DNA of 64,000 nt from Meishania litoralis (GCF_042611095.1 NZ_JBHFPV010000001.1:124001-188000); one strand, 5' to 3'; numbered from the stretch's first letter, positions 45,120 to 54,603 are shown. Notes: a model not told the origin generated them from the sequence alone. A program made the numbers and translations.

Positions 45120-45138
45120 GTGTTTTTTGAGGCAGCTT

Positions 45139-45645
45139 TTACGCCTGTTCAAAAGTCTTCGGACTATTTAAGGTTTGGCTCAGTACCAGTAGGGCCGAAA
45201 CCGCAAAAGTGGCGGTCATCAACATACCCGAAAACATGACGACGTACTTCATCCAAAGTATGCCGGACCGCAACAGGTAAATGCCCCCGAAGGTCATTAT
45301 GACGGAAAAAAAAGGTTCAATGGTCAAAAACAGTTTCAACGTTTTGGAGGCCTTGGTAATCCAGACCAGAGCGCCCAATAAGAAGAAAATAAGCGACATC
45401 GAAAGAATGTGGGTGTGCACGATGGTCAACATTTCCCTTTGACTTTTCTTGAATTTCATGACTTCTGCTTCCTCATCGGCTTCGTTACCCAAGTAGTTTT
45501 CTTCCATTCCCACGGGGTCGGTGCTGCCCGTCTCAGAAACGAAGAACAGCCCTGTAAAAAATCCGATGGAAAGAACAACGACAAAGCAAGCGATAAAGGC
45601 CCTGATTTCTTTGGGAAGAGTGCCCAGAAGTCCGTTGTACCGCAT
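45139..45645 (-). CDS. small membrane protein of unknown function (porin/FMN-binding operon)
   Basis: 168 residues with four hydrophobic segments (about residues 16-37, 74-95, 104-124 and 130-155). Between the first two lies an acidic periplasmic or cytoplasmic loop (ENYLGNEADEEAEVM). The second helix begins IVHTHILSMSLIFFLLG; its His-x-His pair could ligand heme or metal (inference). No family recognised. Its start overlaps the stop of the FMN-binding gene (TAATG), so the two are coupled and probably functionally linked. Confidence 0.75.
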   Translation of the reverse strand: MRYNGLLGTLPKEIRAFIACFVVVLSIGFFTGLFFVSETGSTDPVGMEENYLGNEADEEAEVMKFKKSQREMLTIVHTHILSMSLIFFLLGALVWITKASKTLKLFLTIEPFFSVIMTFGGIYLLRSGILWMKYVVMFSGMLMTATFAVSALLVLSQTLNSPKTFEQA

Positions 45646-46181
45646 TAGATGATTTTATTTTCCTGAAGAATGCCGATGGTCTGCAGTAGATTATCGATAG
45701 CCCTGGTCATGGACCTTACTGAAATCGTCGCGCCCGAAATTCCATCAATATTCGATTCATGGTCCACTCGATCGTTTCCGGTCTTGCCGAAAAACTGTTT
45801 TAGCCATCGCCTGCTACCAATTTCACCACCGTATTCTTCACGGTACACGAGAACTTTTGAATTTATGACCTCCAATTTCATATTAAATATGACCAAATAA
45901 TCGAATTTGGCCGTTTTGCTCGGGGCTTGATCGACAAAAACATAACCTATTAAATCGCCGTCCTTATAGATTCCATTGAAGTTGTTCTCGGTTATTTTGG
46001 AAGGAAGCTTTTGATTCAGATTGTCGTTTACCGTAACCGACCGAAAGGATATACCGCTGACCTCAAAAGTTCTTTCGACTTCCTTGGTCACTTTTTTTTC
46101 CATTTTTTTAGGCAATCCAAATCCTAGGAGCAAAAAGGAAGCCATCAACGGCAAAACACAAATGGTCTTCATCGAACGCAT
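45645..46181 (-). CDS. FMN-binding domain protein, exported
   Basis: 178 residues. An N-terminal hydrophobic segment (TICVLPLMASFLLLGFGL) serves as signal or anchor. The C-terminal FMN_bind domain carries DGISGATISVRSMT near residue 150, which matches the DxxSGATxS/T motif where ApbE-type transferases attach FMN covalently to the Thr (as in NqrC and RnfG). It is therefore probably an extracytoplasmic flavin electron carrier. The gene is 75 bp after the porin gene and coupled to the small membrane protein. ATG 46172 is an alternative start. Confidence 0.85.
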   Translation of the reverse strand: MRSMKTICVLPLMASFLLLGFGLPKKMEKKVTKEVERTFEVSGISFRSVTVNDNLNQKLPSKITENNFNGIYKDGDLIGYVFVDQAPSKTAKFDYLVIFNMKLEVINSKVLVYREEYGGEIGSRRWLKQFFGKTGNDRVDHESNIDGISGATISVRSMTRAIDNLLQTIGILQENKII

Positions 46182-46256
46182 GCGACAAATATAATTATTT
46201 GGAATTAATCTTAATAAAAACGAAGTATTTTTAGTACTTAAAATTTCATAGCATAG

Positions 46257-47438
46257 CTAGAACCATACCCCAATACCCAGATTGAGTCGATTTTTCACCC
46301 CCTCGGTACCCTCCAACAAGTTACTTCTGAATTGATAGTCGCCTTTTACCACGACACCCGGGGCAATATGATAAGAAAGACCCGTGGTCACATCGGTTCT
46401 ATCGTAGGTCTCGTTTCGTTGCAGTGACCCTTCGGTGTCGGCATGTGTATCGAACCTTTCGTACCGGACAAAGGCGAATAATTTCTGCTTCTTTACGGTC
46501 GGAAGAAGGTTATAGCCCCCCTCAACATAAAAGCCTTGTAAAGCGCTACCGAGATCTCTTCCTGTAATGCTGTTGTATGGCCCGGTATCGCTCAGTGAGG
46601 CATGGATAAACTGACCTCTGGCCGTAAATCTTCGATAAGCATAGCGTGCGTCAAGGCCGATCATCGAAATACCGATATTCGCACCATTGATTTCCTCTAC
46701 ATCATCTGCAGCTTGGGTCTTTCCGAAATAACCTGACAAACCCAATCGAAGCCCCGGTATACCATAATAGTCTATTTTGGCTGAAAGCGTGGGACTGTCC
46801 ACGGTGGATTTAATTCCTTTTTGCCGACCGCCGCGTAATCCACTTGAGCCTTGCAAAAACCCTGAAACTCCACCTTCGCCATCAGCCTCGGTCGATTTGA
46901 AACCATTGAAGACATAGACTTGATATCCCAAGGATACATCGTTCAGGCGACCACTCACGCCAACACCGAGCTCGCGCCAAGTGGTCGGCACGATGGCATT
47001 GTCCATTGCCGGACGCTCCACCCCGTTAAAGGTCGTGGGTTCGTGATATTCGTTTATTATGCCCATGGGCACCAACATCAAACCACCGCGCAAGTTCACA
47101 TTATTGGCGACGTTATAGTTGACAAAAGCCTGTTCGACAAAAACTTCCTCTACATGCTCAAATTCAATCTCGGTAAAGAATTGAACCTTGTCGGTAAAAC
47201 GATACCCTAGTAACAGTACCAAACGCTGCACATCGATTTCACCGTTATCGCCCTCGGGTTGGTTGTACAACATTTCACCATAGGCCCCTACAGTAACCTC
47301 CGATCCGTAGTTTCCGGAAAGAATTCTTTGTGCGGAATTCAACTGTTTTTGCGGATCTAGCATAATCGAATCGGTACCCACTTGAGCAAATGAAAACGAC
47401 ACGAACAATACGGCAAGTGCTGAACAAATTTTAAGCAT
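46257..47438 (-). CDS. outer-membrane porin (OprO/P-like)
   Basis: 393 residues with a signal peptide (ICSALAVLFVSFSFAQ). The rest alternates amphipathic strands of 8-12 residues (VTVGAYGEMLYN, QRLVLLLGYRFTDKVQFFTEIEFEHV, VNLRGGLMLVPMGI) ending in NLGIGVWF, with a terminal aromatic as for outer-membrane barrels. It resembles phosphate-selective porin O/P relatives, but substrate selectivity cannot be read. It is the first gene of the porin / FMN-binding / membrane-protein run behind a strong promoter. Confidence 0.85.
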   Translation of the reverse strand: MLKICSALAVLFVSFSFAQVGTDSIMLDPQKQLNSAQRILSGNYGSEVTVGAYGEMLYNQPEGDNGEIDVQRLVLLLGYRFTDKVQFFTEIEFEHVEEVFVEQAFVNYNVANNVNLRGGLMLVPMGIINEYHEPTTFNGVERPAMDNAIVPTTWRELGVGVSGRLNDVSLGYQVYVFNGFKSTEADGEGGVSGFLQGSSGLRGGRQKGIKSTVDSPTLSAKIDYYGIPGLRLGLSGYFGKTQAADDVEEINGANIGISMIGLDARYAYRRFTARGQFIHASLSDTGPYNSITGRDLGSALQGFYVEGGYNLLPTVKKQKLFAFVRYERFDTHADTEGSLQRNETYDRTDVTTGLSYHIAPGVVVKGDYQFRSNLLEGTEGVKNRLNLGIGVWF

Positions 47439-48014
47439 GATTGGTTTATTTTTATTTAGATTATGTATAAATAATTAATTTAAAGAAGCGCAAATTTAAC
47501 CCCAATTATGAAATCGACAAACTTTATTTATATCAATTCTAAATAAAATACAAAGTTTAACATTTGAAAAACCGAAGCGATTCCCATGTAATGTCCGCAA
47601 ATGGACGTCAGGATGAAGGGACCCTCTACGTTCTATATTTTATCATGCTAAACCTGATAAGACCGTTAGCTATTGGAGGAAGGTTGTTTGCCAATGCATA
47701 TTGATTCTACCTTTCAAATCCGTGCCTATATATGACCGTCTTGAACAATGATCATCTAGGCAGGTTCCGATGGATCGGTAGACCAAGCGAGTGCAGTCGG
47801 AGCGTATTATGGCAATTTAGGACGAAACATCTTTCATCAAACCGATTCGGACACCCTATGTTTTCATATTTGCTTTGAACTACTTAAGAACATACTGGCC
47901 ATTGCCAAAATGGATGAAGAATGTAACCTCAACATTGGAAACACATATTTGACAATTGATTTAGAGGGGCAAGTCTTTTTAACCATCTAATTGAGCATAG
48001 CTTTACCAAAGCAA
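47439..48014. other. 576 bp intergenic region with a possible gene remnant
   Basis: It contains the porin promoter at its left end. In the right half the plus strand has a 76-codon open frame (47760-47990) lacking an ATG near its beginning; its sequence (LLKNILAIAKMDEE, NTYLTIDLEGQVFLTI) looks protein-like and could be the tail of a decayed gene. The stretch between 47521 and 47759 shows nothing I can name. No tRNA or clear terminator found. Confidence 0.45.
47491..47520 (-). promoter_or_regulatory. promoter of the porin/FMN-binding operon
   Basis: On the minus strand TTG (47520-47518), then 19 bp, then TAAATTTG (47498-47491). Both boxes and the spacing match the Flavobacterium consensus TTG-N17-23-TAnnTTTG. 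The start codon of the porin gene follows 52 bp downstream. Confidence 0.7.
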
Positions 48015-49199
48015 TCATTTACCAATATTATTCTCAAAAAGGAATACCCCATTCTTATTGACTATGACAATGTCGGGCCTACCATCTTTGTTGATGTCGG
48101 CAACGGTAATATTGAGTCCGATACCGGAATCATCATCTATCAAATGCTCTTTAAAGTATGGTTTTTCATCGGGCGTGAACTCGATATAGAACAAGAAGGG
48201 GTCTTCGGCATCGCCCGGGTCATTGCCATTATGTGCCAAAAACCGCTTTCCGGAAATCATTTCCGAACGCCCATCCCCATTTAAATCGGCCATAATGGTC
48301 GCATGGGTCTGTGCCGTAGTGGAGCTGATCAAATGGGTGCTGAATTTTCCGTTTTGATTTTGTTCATGCCACCAAACACCCAATTTATGGGCAGAGGCAC
48401 TGACCACATCGTTGATACCATCACCGTTTACATCGAGTACCTGCATATGGGAACAATCCTCACCGAGGTTCGTATTGTGAAAAATCCAATCTCCAGACTT
48501 TTTTTCGACCTTTCCTTCGAACCAACCTTCTTTGATCATTACATCTTCGATTCCATCGTTATTGACATCCCCATAACCGATACCGTGTGAATACCGTTCC
48601 GTTCCGGGTACATTTTCCTCGCTCAACGCGTAGCGCTTCCATTCCGTTTGTCCCTTTTCCAAAGGGGCCTGTAGCCAGATTATCTGCTTTTTATCGACAT
48701 CGCCACAGAGTATTTCAAGCCTTCCATCACCATCCATATCGACAAATCCGGGGGATTCGTTCGCAATGCCCACGGAATCCGCGATGATATGTTTTTTCCA
48801 TTCGCCAGGTTCATTCTTCGGATTCTCGAACCAAAAAGCGGGTTTTCCGGGATAATCGATTACTATCACATCATCCCACCCGTCAAGATTCACATCCATA
48901 CCGAGATTGAGAAAGGATTCGCTGTATTCCTTATAAGGGTCAAACGTACGTGATGGGGCCATTTCATGGCGTGTCCAATTGGGTGCCTCAAACCAATAAT
49001 AGCCCGCCACGATATCCAATTGCCCATCATTGTTCAAATCGGCCACTGCGCTGCCTTCAGAAATAAAATCCCTTGTAATGGTGGTTTTCTTGAAATGTTT
49101 AGAGGTACCCTGCTGTCCATTGGCCGACCACAGACCGATTAGCAAGACGAACAATGAGATAGGTACCGACGAAAACCGCAAATAGAATGTATCTTTCAT
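48015..49199 (-). CDS. FG-GAP/VCBS repeat protein, secreted
   Basis: 394 residues with a signal peptide (SVPISLFVLLIGLWSANG). Seven repeats with Ca-binding D-x-[DN]-x-DG-type loops are visible: ADLNNDGQLDIVAG, DVNLDGWDDVIV, DMDGDGRLEILCG, DVNNDGIEDVMI, DVNGDGINDVVS, ADLNGDGRSEMISG and ADINKDGRPDIVIV. They predict a seven-bladed propeller. It lacks a sorting tail, so it is likely periplasmic. It is the last gene of the DUF1080 / cupredoxin-propeller / FG-GAP run, 27 bp after the preceding gene. Enzymatic activity is not evident. Confidence 0.88.
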   Translation of the reverse strand: MKDTFYLRFSSVPISLFVLLIGLWSANGQQGTSKHFKKTTITRDFISEGSAVADLNNDGQLDIVAGYYWFEAPNWTRHEMAPSRTFDPYKEYSESFLNLGMDVNLDGWDDVIVIDYPGKPAFWFENPKNEPGEWKKHIIADSVGIANESPGFVDMDGDGRLEILCGDVDKKQIIWLQAPLEKGQTEWKRYALSEENVPGTERYSHGIGYGDVNNDGIEDVMIKEGWFEGKVEKKSGDWIFHNTNLGEDCSHMQVLDVNGDGINDVVSASAHKLGVWWHEQNQNGKFSTHLISSTTAQTHATIMADLNGDGRSEMISGKRFLAHNGNDPGDAEDPFLFYIEFTPDEKPYFKEHLIDDDSGIGLNITVADINKDGRPDIVIVNKNGVFLFENNIGK

Positions 49200-49226
49200 T
49201 TCACACGATGTTTTTGAGCATCTTTC

Positions 49227-52115
49227 TTAATGGTTAGTATTCGAAAGTACACTATCTATTTGTACTCGATAGTATATGTTCTCGTTCGAATCTTCACCGT
49301 TCAATTTTCTTTTTAAATCTTCCAATAGACTTTTTGATTTTGAGGTATTCATTGATCCGATTTTTCGAATGGAATAATCCAATATTTTAGGTATTTCGGA
49401 AGTTTCGGCCAATTTCAGGGCACGCTCCATATCCAAATCGATCAAGGGTTCAAAAGCATACCATAACATCAAAGGCAGGTTATGATCGCCCGCATCTTCA
49501 CTTCTATGCAAAAGCCCCTGAACGGTGTTCCATCGTTCTTTCGGCGGTAATCTCAACAAGCCGGAGACAAGATAAAGTCTTACCAAAGGCGAAGAATCTT
49601 TTTCAGCTATTTGGCCAAAACGCGCCATTGTTTGTTCGGAAACCATTTTATCTTCACTCATCAATTGTATGGCCCAACTTCTAAGGTACTCGTTCTTGTT
49701 TTCCAATAAATCGTTCAAATCGCTTTCAGAAAGGCCATTGGTTACATGAAGTGTCCATAAAGCGCGTAGCTTTCGGGTCACATCCGGGTTTTCATTCAAT
49801 ATTTTTTTCAGGGCCGAATGTACCTCCGGATTTCCACCTCTTTCCTGCAAGATCGTCCTGGCCTGCCTCACATACCATTCATTGGGATGGAGCTGATACT
49901 CTACCAGATCAAGGTCGGATGCCTTCGTCAGATCGACCTGCACCCACTTATCATCCTTATGTGTAATCTTAAAGATACGGCCCAACGTTTTATCGTGTAC
50001 ATCGGGGTTTGGACTATGACATTGGTTTTGGTCGTACCAATCGATAGCAAACACAGAACCGCTGGGGTCGTATTTGAAATTCAGCCATTGCGACCACGAA
50101 TCGTTCATTACCAAAAAATCTTTGTTGTGGGAGGCCACATAGCCCGAGCCCGAACGCGTAAGTTGATCATTGTTCAATCGTGCGCCATTGATATTGTTCA
50201 TAAAAATGGTATTGCGGTAGTGATCGGGCCAAGTATCGCCACCGAGATAGATCATCGCCCCGGCATGGGCATGCCCCCCGCCGGCGGCGGCAGACCTAAA
50301 GTTGCCGGCATGGGGGCCGCGATCGCCCAAATAATGGACGTGATCACCAATGGTCTTGATATCGTCATAGGTATAGGCATTAAAATGTTCGCCCCCTTGA
50401 CGTTGATATCGAGCACCCTGAACGATATGGTACATGTGCGGAATCACGCAGACCGTTATGAACGCATGCCCATAATCATTGAAGTCGATACCCCAAGGGT
50501 TGCTGGTACCTTCTGAAAAAATCTCGAACTCATGTTTGGTCGGATGGTAACGCCAAACCGCCGCGTTTAATTTCGTACGTTCTTTATCAGAAGCTCCGGG
50601 CTTGCCCACATTGGAATGGGTAAAGACCCCATGTACGCCGTATAGCCAACCATCGGGTCCCCATCTTAGATTATTAAGTACCTCGTGGGTATCTTCAAGC
50701 CCCCAGCCATCGAGCAGAATTTGAGGTGGACCGGAAGGTTTATCATTGGCATCATCGACCGGAATAAACAGCAAATAGGGCGCGGCACCTACCCAGACAC
50801 CACCCATGCCTACTTCGATTCCGCTGGCCAGATTCAGACCTTCGATAAAAACCTTTCGCTTGTCCAAGGTTCCGTCGCCATTGGTATCTTCAAAAATCAA
50901 GATTCGATCTCTTCCTTTTCCCTCGGCTGCCGGTACGGGGTAAGTATGCCCCTCGACTACCCAAAGCCTTCCACGGGCATCGATCGTAAAACTAATCGGC
51001 CTTACAACATCAGGTTCTGATGCCGCAAGGGTTATTTTGAAATCCTCGGGCAATGTCATGGCTTTCGCCGCCTCTTTTCCCGAAAGTCCAGAATTGATGA
51101 TCGGATCCAACGGGGGAAGCACAATAATATCTTCTTGGTTCAATTCATTCGTAAAAGTCGGACGGCTAGGGTAAAAGCGGAAATCGTCAAAACTGATATG
51201 TGCCCATTTATCATCGCCGATATATGGAATGGGCGAAGTACCCGTTTCGTTATCGACAATTCGAATGAATATCTCTTTATTCAAATAATCGCCCAAATCG
51301 ACCACCACAGGTTGCAAGGTAGCCCTGCCCTGCCCGGTCGATGTAAAAACCACTTCATCGGTACCTGCCAAGACCAACTCGACACGGGTATCTGCCAGTG
51401 CCCCACCTGAAACCTTGAATGCTGCAAAGGGATGCGTAATTTCAAAAGGAACGGAAGTCAGCGTTCCTTTTAGTTTATAGTTCATTGTGCCACCACTGCT
51501 CAAAAAATAATCCCCGTCAAGACCAATCTTTACATCCTTTTCATGTACTGTGGATGGATTATTGAACAACGGGGCTTCAAAGGCTTCCCCCTCGGATTTC
51601 CAATCGCTCAGATTGCCCCGTTCAAAACCTACGTTCAAGGGTTTGTCATTTTTTACGGGAACAATGCCGACAACGGTGGGTGCGACTATTTCGCCTTCGG
51701 TAATTTCAAATTTTCCGACCATCCCTGCAGCCCGATGACCGGGAACGGTGCAGTAATACGTATCGTCTGAGGTCGCAATAAAAACAATGCTTGTGCTCGA
51801 CCCCTTCTCTAACAAGGTTTCGCTTTTTATACCTAGTTTTTCCATGGCCACATCATGGGTCATGACTTCACCATTGGTAATGGTAATACGAACCCGGTCG
51901 CCCTTGTTCGCCCTCAGAGTAGGGTTTCTCGTGCCGTCTTGTGCAAAATAACCCAACATGGTCGCCTCAAGGGCATAATCGCGATCGATTCGATCGTCAT
52001 TTTCGACTTCCTGCGCCTCGGAAGTCTCTTTTTCCTTAGGTCGGCATGAGACAATTATACCTATAAGGACTATTGCGAGCATTGTTCGAAATGCCAATCG
52101 ATTGCTATTCTTCAT
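49227..52115 (-). CDS. cupredoxin-fused propeller lipoprotein, PVC-type/sorbosone-dehydrogenase-like
   Basis: 962 residues; lipobox IVSC (Cys24). Residues about 45-140 form a plastocyanin/azurin-type domain with a complete type 1 copper set: His87 (MTHDVAM), Cys122, His127 and Met132 (CTVPGHRAAGM). A jelly-roll-like domain follows (about 155-320). From about 345 a sorbosone/glucose-dehydrogenase-type propeller appears (FTIDARGRLWVVEGHTYP, ILIFEDTNGDGTLDKRKVF, LRWGPDGWLYGVHG, SNPWGIDFNDYG). The end is helical with HEAT-like repeats (LWTLHVTNGL, SWAIQLMSED). No CxxCH heme motif is present. It is probably a membrane-attached periplasmic oxidoreductase that passes electrons to its own copper domain (inference). 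Confidence 0.85.
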   Translation of the reverse strand: MKNSNRLAFRTMLAIVLIGIIVSCRPKEKETSEAQEVENDDRIDRDYALEATMLGYFAQDGTRNPTLRANKGDRVRITITNGEVMTHDVAMEKLGIKSETLLEKGSSTSIVFIATSDDTYYCTVPGHRAAGMVGKFEITEGEIVAPTVVGIVPVKNDKPLNVGFERGNLSDWKSEGEAFEAPLFNNPSTVHEKDVKIGLDGDYFLSSGGTMNYKLKGTLTSVPFEITHPFAAFKVSGGALADTRVELVLAGTDEVVFTSTGQGRATLQPVVVDLGDYLNKEIFIRIVDNETGTSPIPYIGDDKWAHISFDDFRFYPSRPTFTNELNQEDIIVLPPLDPIINSGLSGKEAAKAMTLPEDFKITLAASEPDVVRPISFTIDARGRLWVVEGHTYPVPAAEGKGRDRILIFEDTNGDGTLDKRKVFIEGLNLASGIEVGMGGVWVGAAPYLLFIPVDDANDKPSGPPQILLDGWGLEDTHEVLNNLRWGPDGWLYGVHGVFTHSNVGKPGASDKERTKLNAAVWRYHPTKHEFEIFSEGTSNPWGIDFNDYGHAFITVCVIPHMYHIVQGARYQRQGGEHFNAYTYDDIKTIGDHVHYLGDRGPHAGNFRSAAAGGGHAHAGAMIYLGGDTWPDHYRNTIFMNNINGARLNNDQLTRSGSGYVASHNKDFLVMNDSWSQWLNFKYDPSGSVFAIDWYDQNQCHSPNPDVHDKTLGRIFKITHKDDKWVQVDLTKASDLDLVEYQLHPNEWYVRQARTILQERGGNPEVHSALKKILNENPDVTRKLRALWTLHVTNGLSESDLNDLLENKNEYLRSWAIQLMSEDKMVSEQTMARFGQIAEKDSSPLVRLYLVSGLLRLPPKERWNTVQGLLHRSEDAGDHNLPLMLWYAFEPLIDLDMERALKLAETSEIPKILDYSIRKIGSMNTSKSKSLLEDLKRKLNGEDSNENIYYRVQIDSVLSNTNH

Positions 52116-52158
52116 AATCTATAAAAGCCGTTATTTATCAACGACTATGATGCCATAA

Positions 52159-52812
52159 TTACTCTTTCAGTTCTGTTATAAAAATATCCTTAATGGCCAC
52201 CAACGCTTTCCCGCCCCCGTGTATTTGGATACCGATTACACCTTCTTGGGGAATATCGGCATCATCTTCATGATAATCCACCGTTTTATGTCCGTTGATG
52301 TAAAGGCGTATGTGTCGATCTTCGGCCCGAATCTCATAATCGTTCCAATCGTTTTTCTTGATCCATTGCAATATTTGTGCAGCATCGGGAGCCATCAAGG
52401 TCTTGTTCCTTCTCGATTCGTCATAGAGACTGGCCCAGTACCCTTCACCCCAATCCGCCTGATAGCCTTTCATTTCATGCGCAGGTTCTTTCATTCGCTC
52501 GCTCCGAAATTGAATTCCCGAATTTATGAACCCTTCGTCTCCGGTCAGTTTGATCTTCAAGGTCAAAACAAAGTCGGAATAGGATTTCTCCGTACACAGA
52601 AAATCGTTATGGGGCACTTCATGTTCCAACGAACCTCCTAGCAGTGTTCCGTTCTCAATACGCCACATGTTGGTCGTATCCCCCTCCCACCCTTTGAACG
52701 TCTTCCCGTCAAAGAGCGCCTTCTCACTTCCTTCAGCCTGACCATGCACCAAAAACATATTGATCGCCAAGGTCATGATCGCGACAACGGTTATTTTAAC
52801 TTTCCTAGACAC
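52159..52812 (-). CDS. DUF1080 family protein (3-keto-disaccharide hydrolase fold)
   Basis: 217 residues with a signal peptide (ITVVAIMTLAINMFLVHGQA). The concanavalin-like fold is marked by ALFDGKTFKGWEGD near the start, MWRIENGTLLGG, DFVLTLKIKLTGDEGFINSGIQF and WNDYEIRAEDRHIRLYINGH. Characterised relatives cleave 3-keto-glycosides. It is the first gene of a three-gene run with the cupredoxin-propeller gene 43 bp downstream. A pairing of oxidation and glycoside cleavage in the periplasm is plausible. Confidence 0.88.
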   Translation of the reverse strand: MSRKVKITVVAIMTLAINMFLVHGQAEGSEKALFDGKTFKGWEGDTTNMWRIENGTLLGGSLEHEVPHNDFLCTEKSYSDFVLTLKIKLTGDEGFINSGIQFRSERMKEPAHEMKGYQADWGEGYWASLYDESRRNKTLMAPDAAQILQWIKKNDWNDYEIRAEDRHIRLYINGHKTVDYHEDDADIPQEGVIGIQIHGGGKALVAIKDIFITELKE

Positions 52813-52989
52813 GTTATATACGCTTATCGATTATATTTTAAGATCCTTGACCTTTACCAAGTACGAGTATATTGCTGGGACATCTCTAAAAATAGCGATT
52901 TATTTCCGAAAAAGGACTGGTTTTTAAAAGGTTGCGGGGGCTGCGGTCCAGCTCACATTTTGAGTGCAAAAGCCCATGGGTTCAATTTC

Positions 52990-53859
52990 CTATTCGGAAT
53001 ATTTCGAAAACAGTTCCAGTGCCTTGTTGTAGGCCGCTTCGAAATCGAGCCAATTGACTCCCGAATCGATTTTTTCGGCCGTAAAATAGGAAAGCATTTT
53101 TTCGGTGGGCATATTTCCGGTCAATTCGTCCTTGGCCATGGGGCAACCGCCAAAACCTTGAATGGCCCCATCGAATCTTCTGCAACCCGATCTATATGCG
53201 GCATCAACTTTTTCTTTCCATTTGGAAGGAGTGGTATGCAAATGGGCCCCAAACTCTACCTGTGGATATTTGGGAATCAAGTTTGAGAAAAGGTAGTCGA
53301 TGATATCGGGCGTAGAAGAACCGATTGTGTCGGACAAGGATAGGATTCGGGCACCCATGGCAGTAAGTTTCTCTGTCCACTCCCCTACGATTTCGACATT
53401 CCAAGGGTCACCGTACGGATTTCCGAATCCCATGGAAATATAAGTGACGACTTCCTTATTGGCCGCGTCGGCAATGTTGAATATTTCTTGCAAGGTAGCT
53501 ACCGATTGCGCAATGGTCTTATGGGTATTGCGCATTTGAAAATTTTCCGAAATCGAAAATGGAAATCCCAAATAATCGATCTGTTCATGCTCGACAGCAT
53601 CTTGGGCACCTCTTACATTGGCAACAATTACGGAAAACTTGCTGCTTGTTTCCGTGAAATCAAGTTGGTTCAAAACCTTTGCCGTATCGGCCATTTGCGG
53701 TATGGCTCTGGGTGACACGAAACTGCCAATATCAATCGTATCAAAACCGCACCCCAATAACGATTGCAGGTATTTGGCCTTGGCCTCGGTCGGGATGAAG
53801 GTCTTGATTCCTTGCATCGCATCACGGGGGCATTCGATTATTTTAACTTTTTCGGACAT
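52990..53859 (-). CDS. hydroxymethylglutaryl-CoA lyase
   Basis: 289 residues of the HMGL-like TIM barrel. IECPRDAMQGIKTFIPT replaces the usual RDGLQ motif near residue 10, with the catalytic Asp retained. GCGFDTIDIGSFVSPRAIPQM is near residue 38. GAHLHTTPS carries the metal His pair, and FGGCPMAKDELTGNMPTE contains the catalytic Cys loop near residue 240. It cleaves HMG-CoA to acetoacetate and acetyl-CoA in leucine degradation; the AMQ for GLQ change leaves some doubt about the exact substrate. Confidence 0.88.
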   Translation of the reverse strand: MSEKVKIIECPRDAMQGIKTFIPTEAKAKYLQSLLGCGFDTIDIGSFVSPRAIPQMADTAKVLNQLDFTETSSKFSVIVANVRGAQDAVEHEQIDYLGFPFSISENFQMRNTHKTIAQSVATLQEIFNIADAANKEVVTYISMGFGNPYGDPWNVEIVGEWTEKLTAMGARILSLSDTIGSSTPDIIDYLFSNLIPKYPQVEFGAHLHTTPSKWKEKVDAAYRSGCRRFDGAIQGFGGCPMAKDELTGNMPTEKMLSYFTAEKIDSGVNWLDFEAAYNKALELFSKYSE

Positions 53860-53878
53860 AGACCACCAATGGATTAAT

Positions 53879-53907
53879 CAAAATTAGCACTATTTATCCG
53901 ATATCAA
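53879..53907 (-). promoter_or_regulatory. promoter of the HMG-CoA lyase gene
   Basis: The minus strand has TTG (53907-53905), 18 bp, then TAATTTTG (53886-53879): a full TTG-N17-23-TAnnTTTG match. It overlaps the last codons of the LysE-type gene and lies 20 bp before the lyase start codon, so the lyase probably has its own promoter. Confidence 0.65.
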
Positions 53908-54516
53908 TATGTAGACAGCAATACCAACGAATACCAAAATTTGCAGCCATTTCAGATAGAACCCTACATTTGAGTTTTCTTTGATAAAATCGGAAATATA
54001 ACCTGCCAGGATCGCGATTAGGGCAAAAACAATAAAGGACACCAACATGAACAAAAATCCGAGAACGAAGAATTGAACAACCGTATTTATCGTATCACTG
54101 AATAAAAATCCGGGGAAAAAGGCCAAGAAGAAAATAGCGACTTTAGGATTCAGGACGTTCATAATGAAACCTTGCCTGAACAACTGTAGAAGGCTTTTTT
54201 GGGGCACCCCATTATTCTGTAATCGAATATCGCCATTACTTTTGAAAACCCGATACGCCAAATAAATGAGATATATCGCCCCAAATAGTTTAATCGTAAA
54301 AAAAAGCGTATCGCTCCGTTTGATTACGGCCGAAACACCGAAGGCCAAGAACGAAGTATGTACCAGACAACCCGAAATAAGCCCCGCAACCGTGGCCAAA
54401 CCATATTTTTTGCCATTGACCATGCTCTGCATGAGCACATAAATATTGTCCGGTCCGGGCGAAAATGCCAAAGCCGCCGTGGCCAACATAAAGCCTACTA
54501 AAACTTCAAAATCCAT
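53890..54516 (-). CDS. LysE family translocator
   Basis: 208 residues with six hydrophobic segments. The first helix carries the family pattern ALAFSPGPDNIYVLMQSMVNG near residue 15, and GLISGCLVHTSFLAFGVS follows. FIMNVLNPKVAIFFLAFFPGFL near residue 112 is the second conserved region. The family exports amino acids or related small molecules; the substrate is not readable. It is upstream of and on the same strand as the HMG-CoA lyase gene. Confidence 0.92.
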   Translation of the reverse strand: MDFEVLVGFMLATAALAFSPGPDNIYVLMQSMVNGKKYGLATVAGLISGCLVHTSFLAFGVSAVIKRSDTLFFTIKLFGAIYLIYLAYRVFKSNGDIRLQNNGVPQKSLLQLFRQGFIMNVLNPKVAIFFLAFFPGFLFSDTINTVVQFFVLGFLFMLVSFIVFALIAILAGYISDFIKENSNVGFYLKWLQILVFVGIAVYILISDK

Positions 54517-54603
54517 ACTCAGATATTGAACCCATTAATTGACCGTAAAATACAAATTCAATGACATCTATTTTTTATATCTTTCGACTTAAATCAATAT
54601 GAA

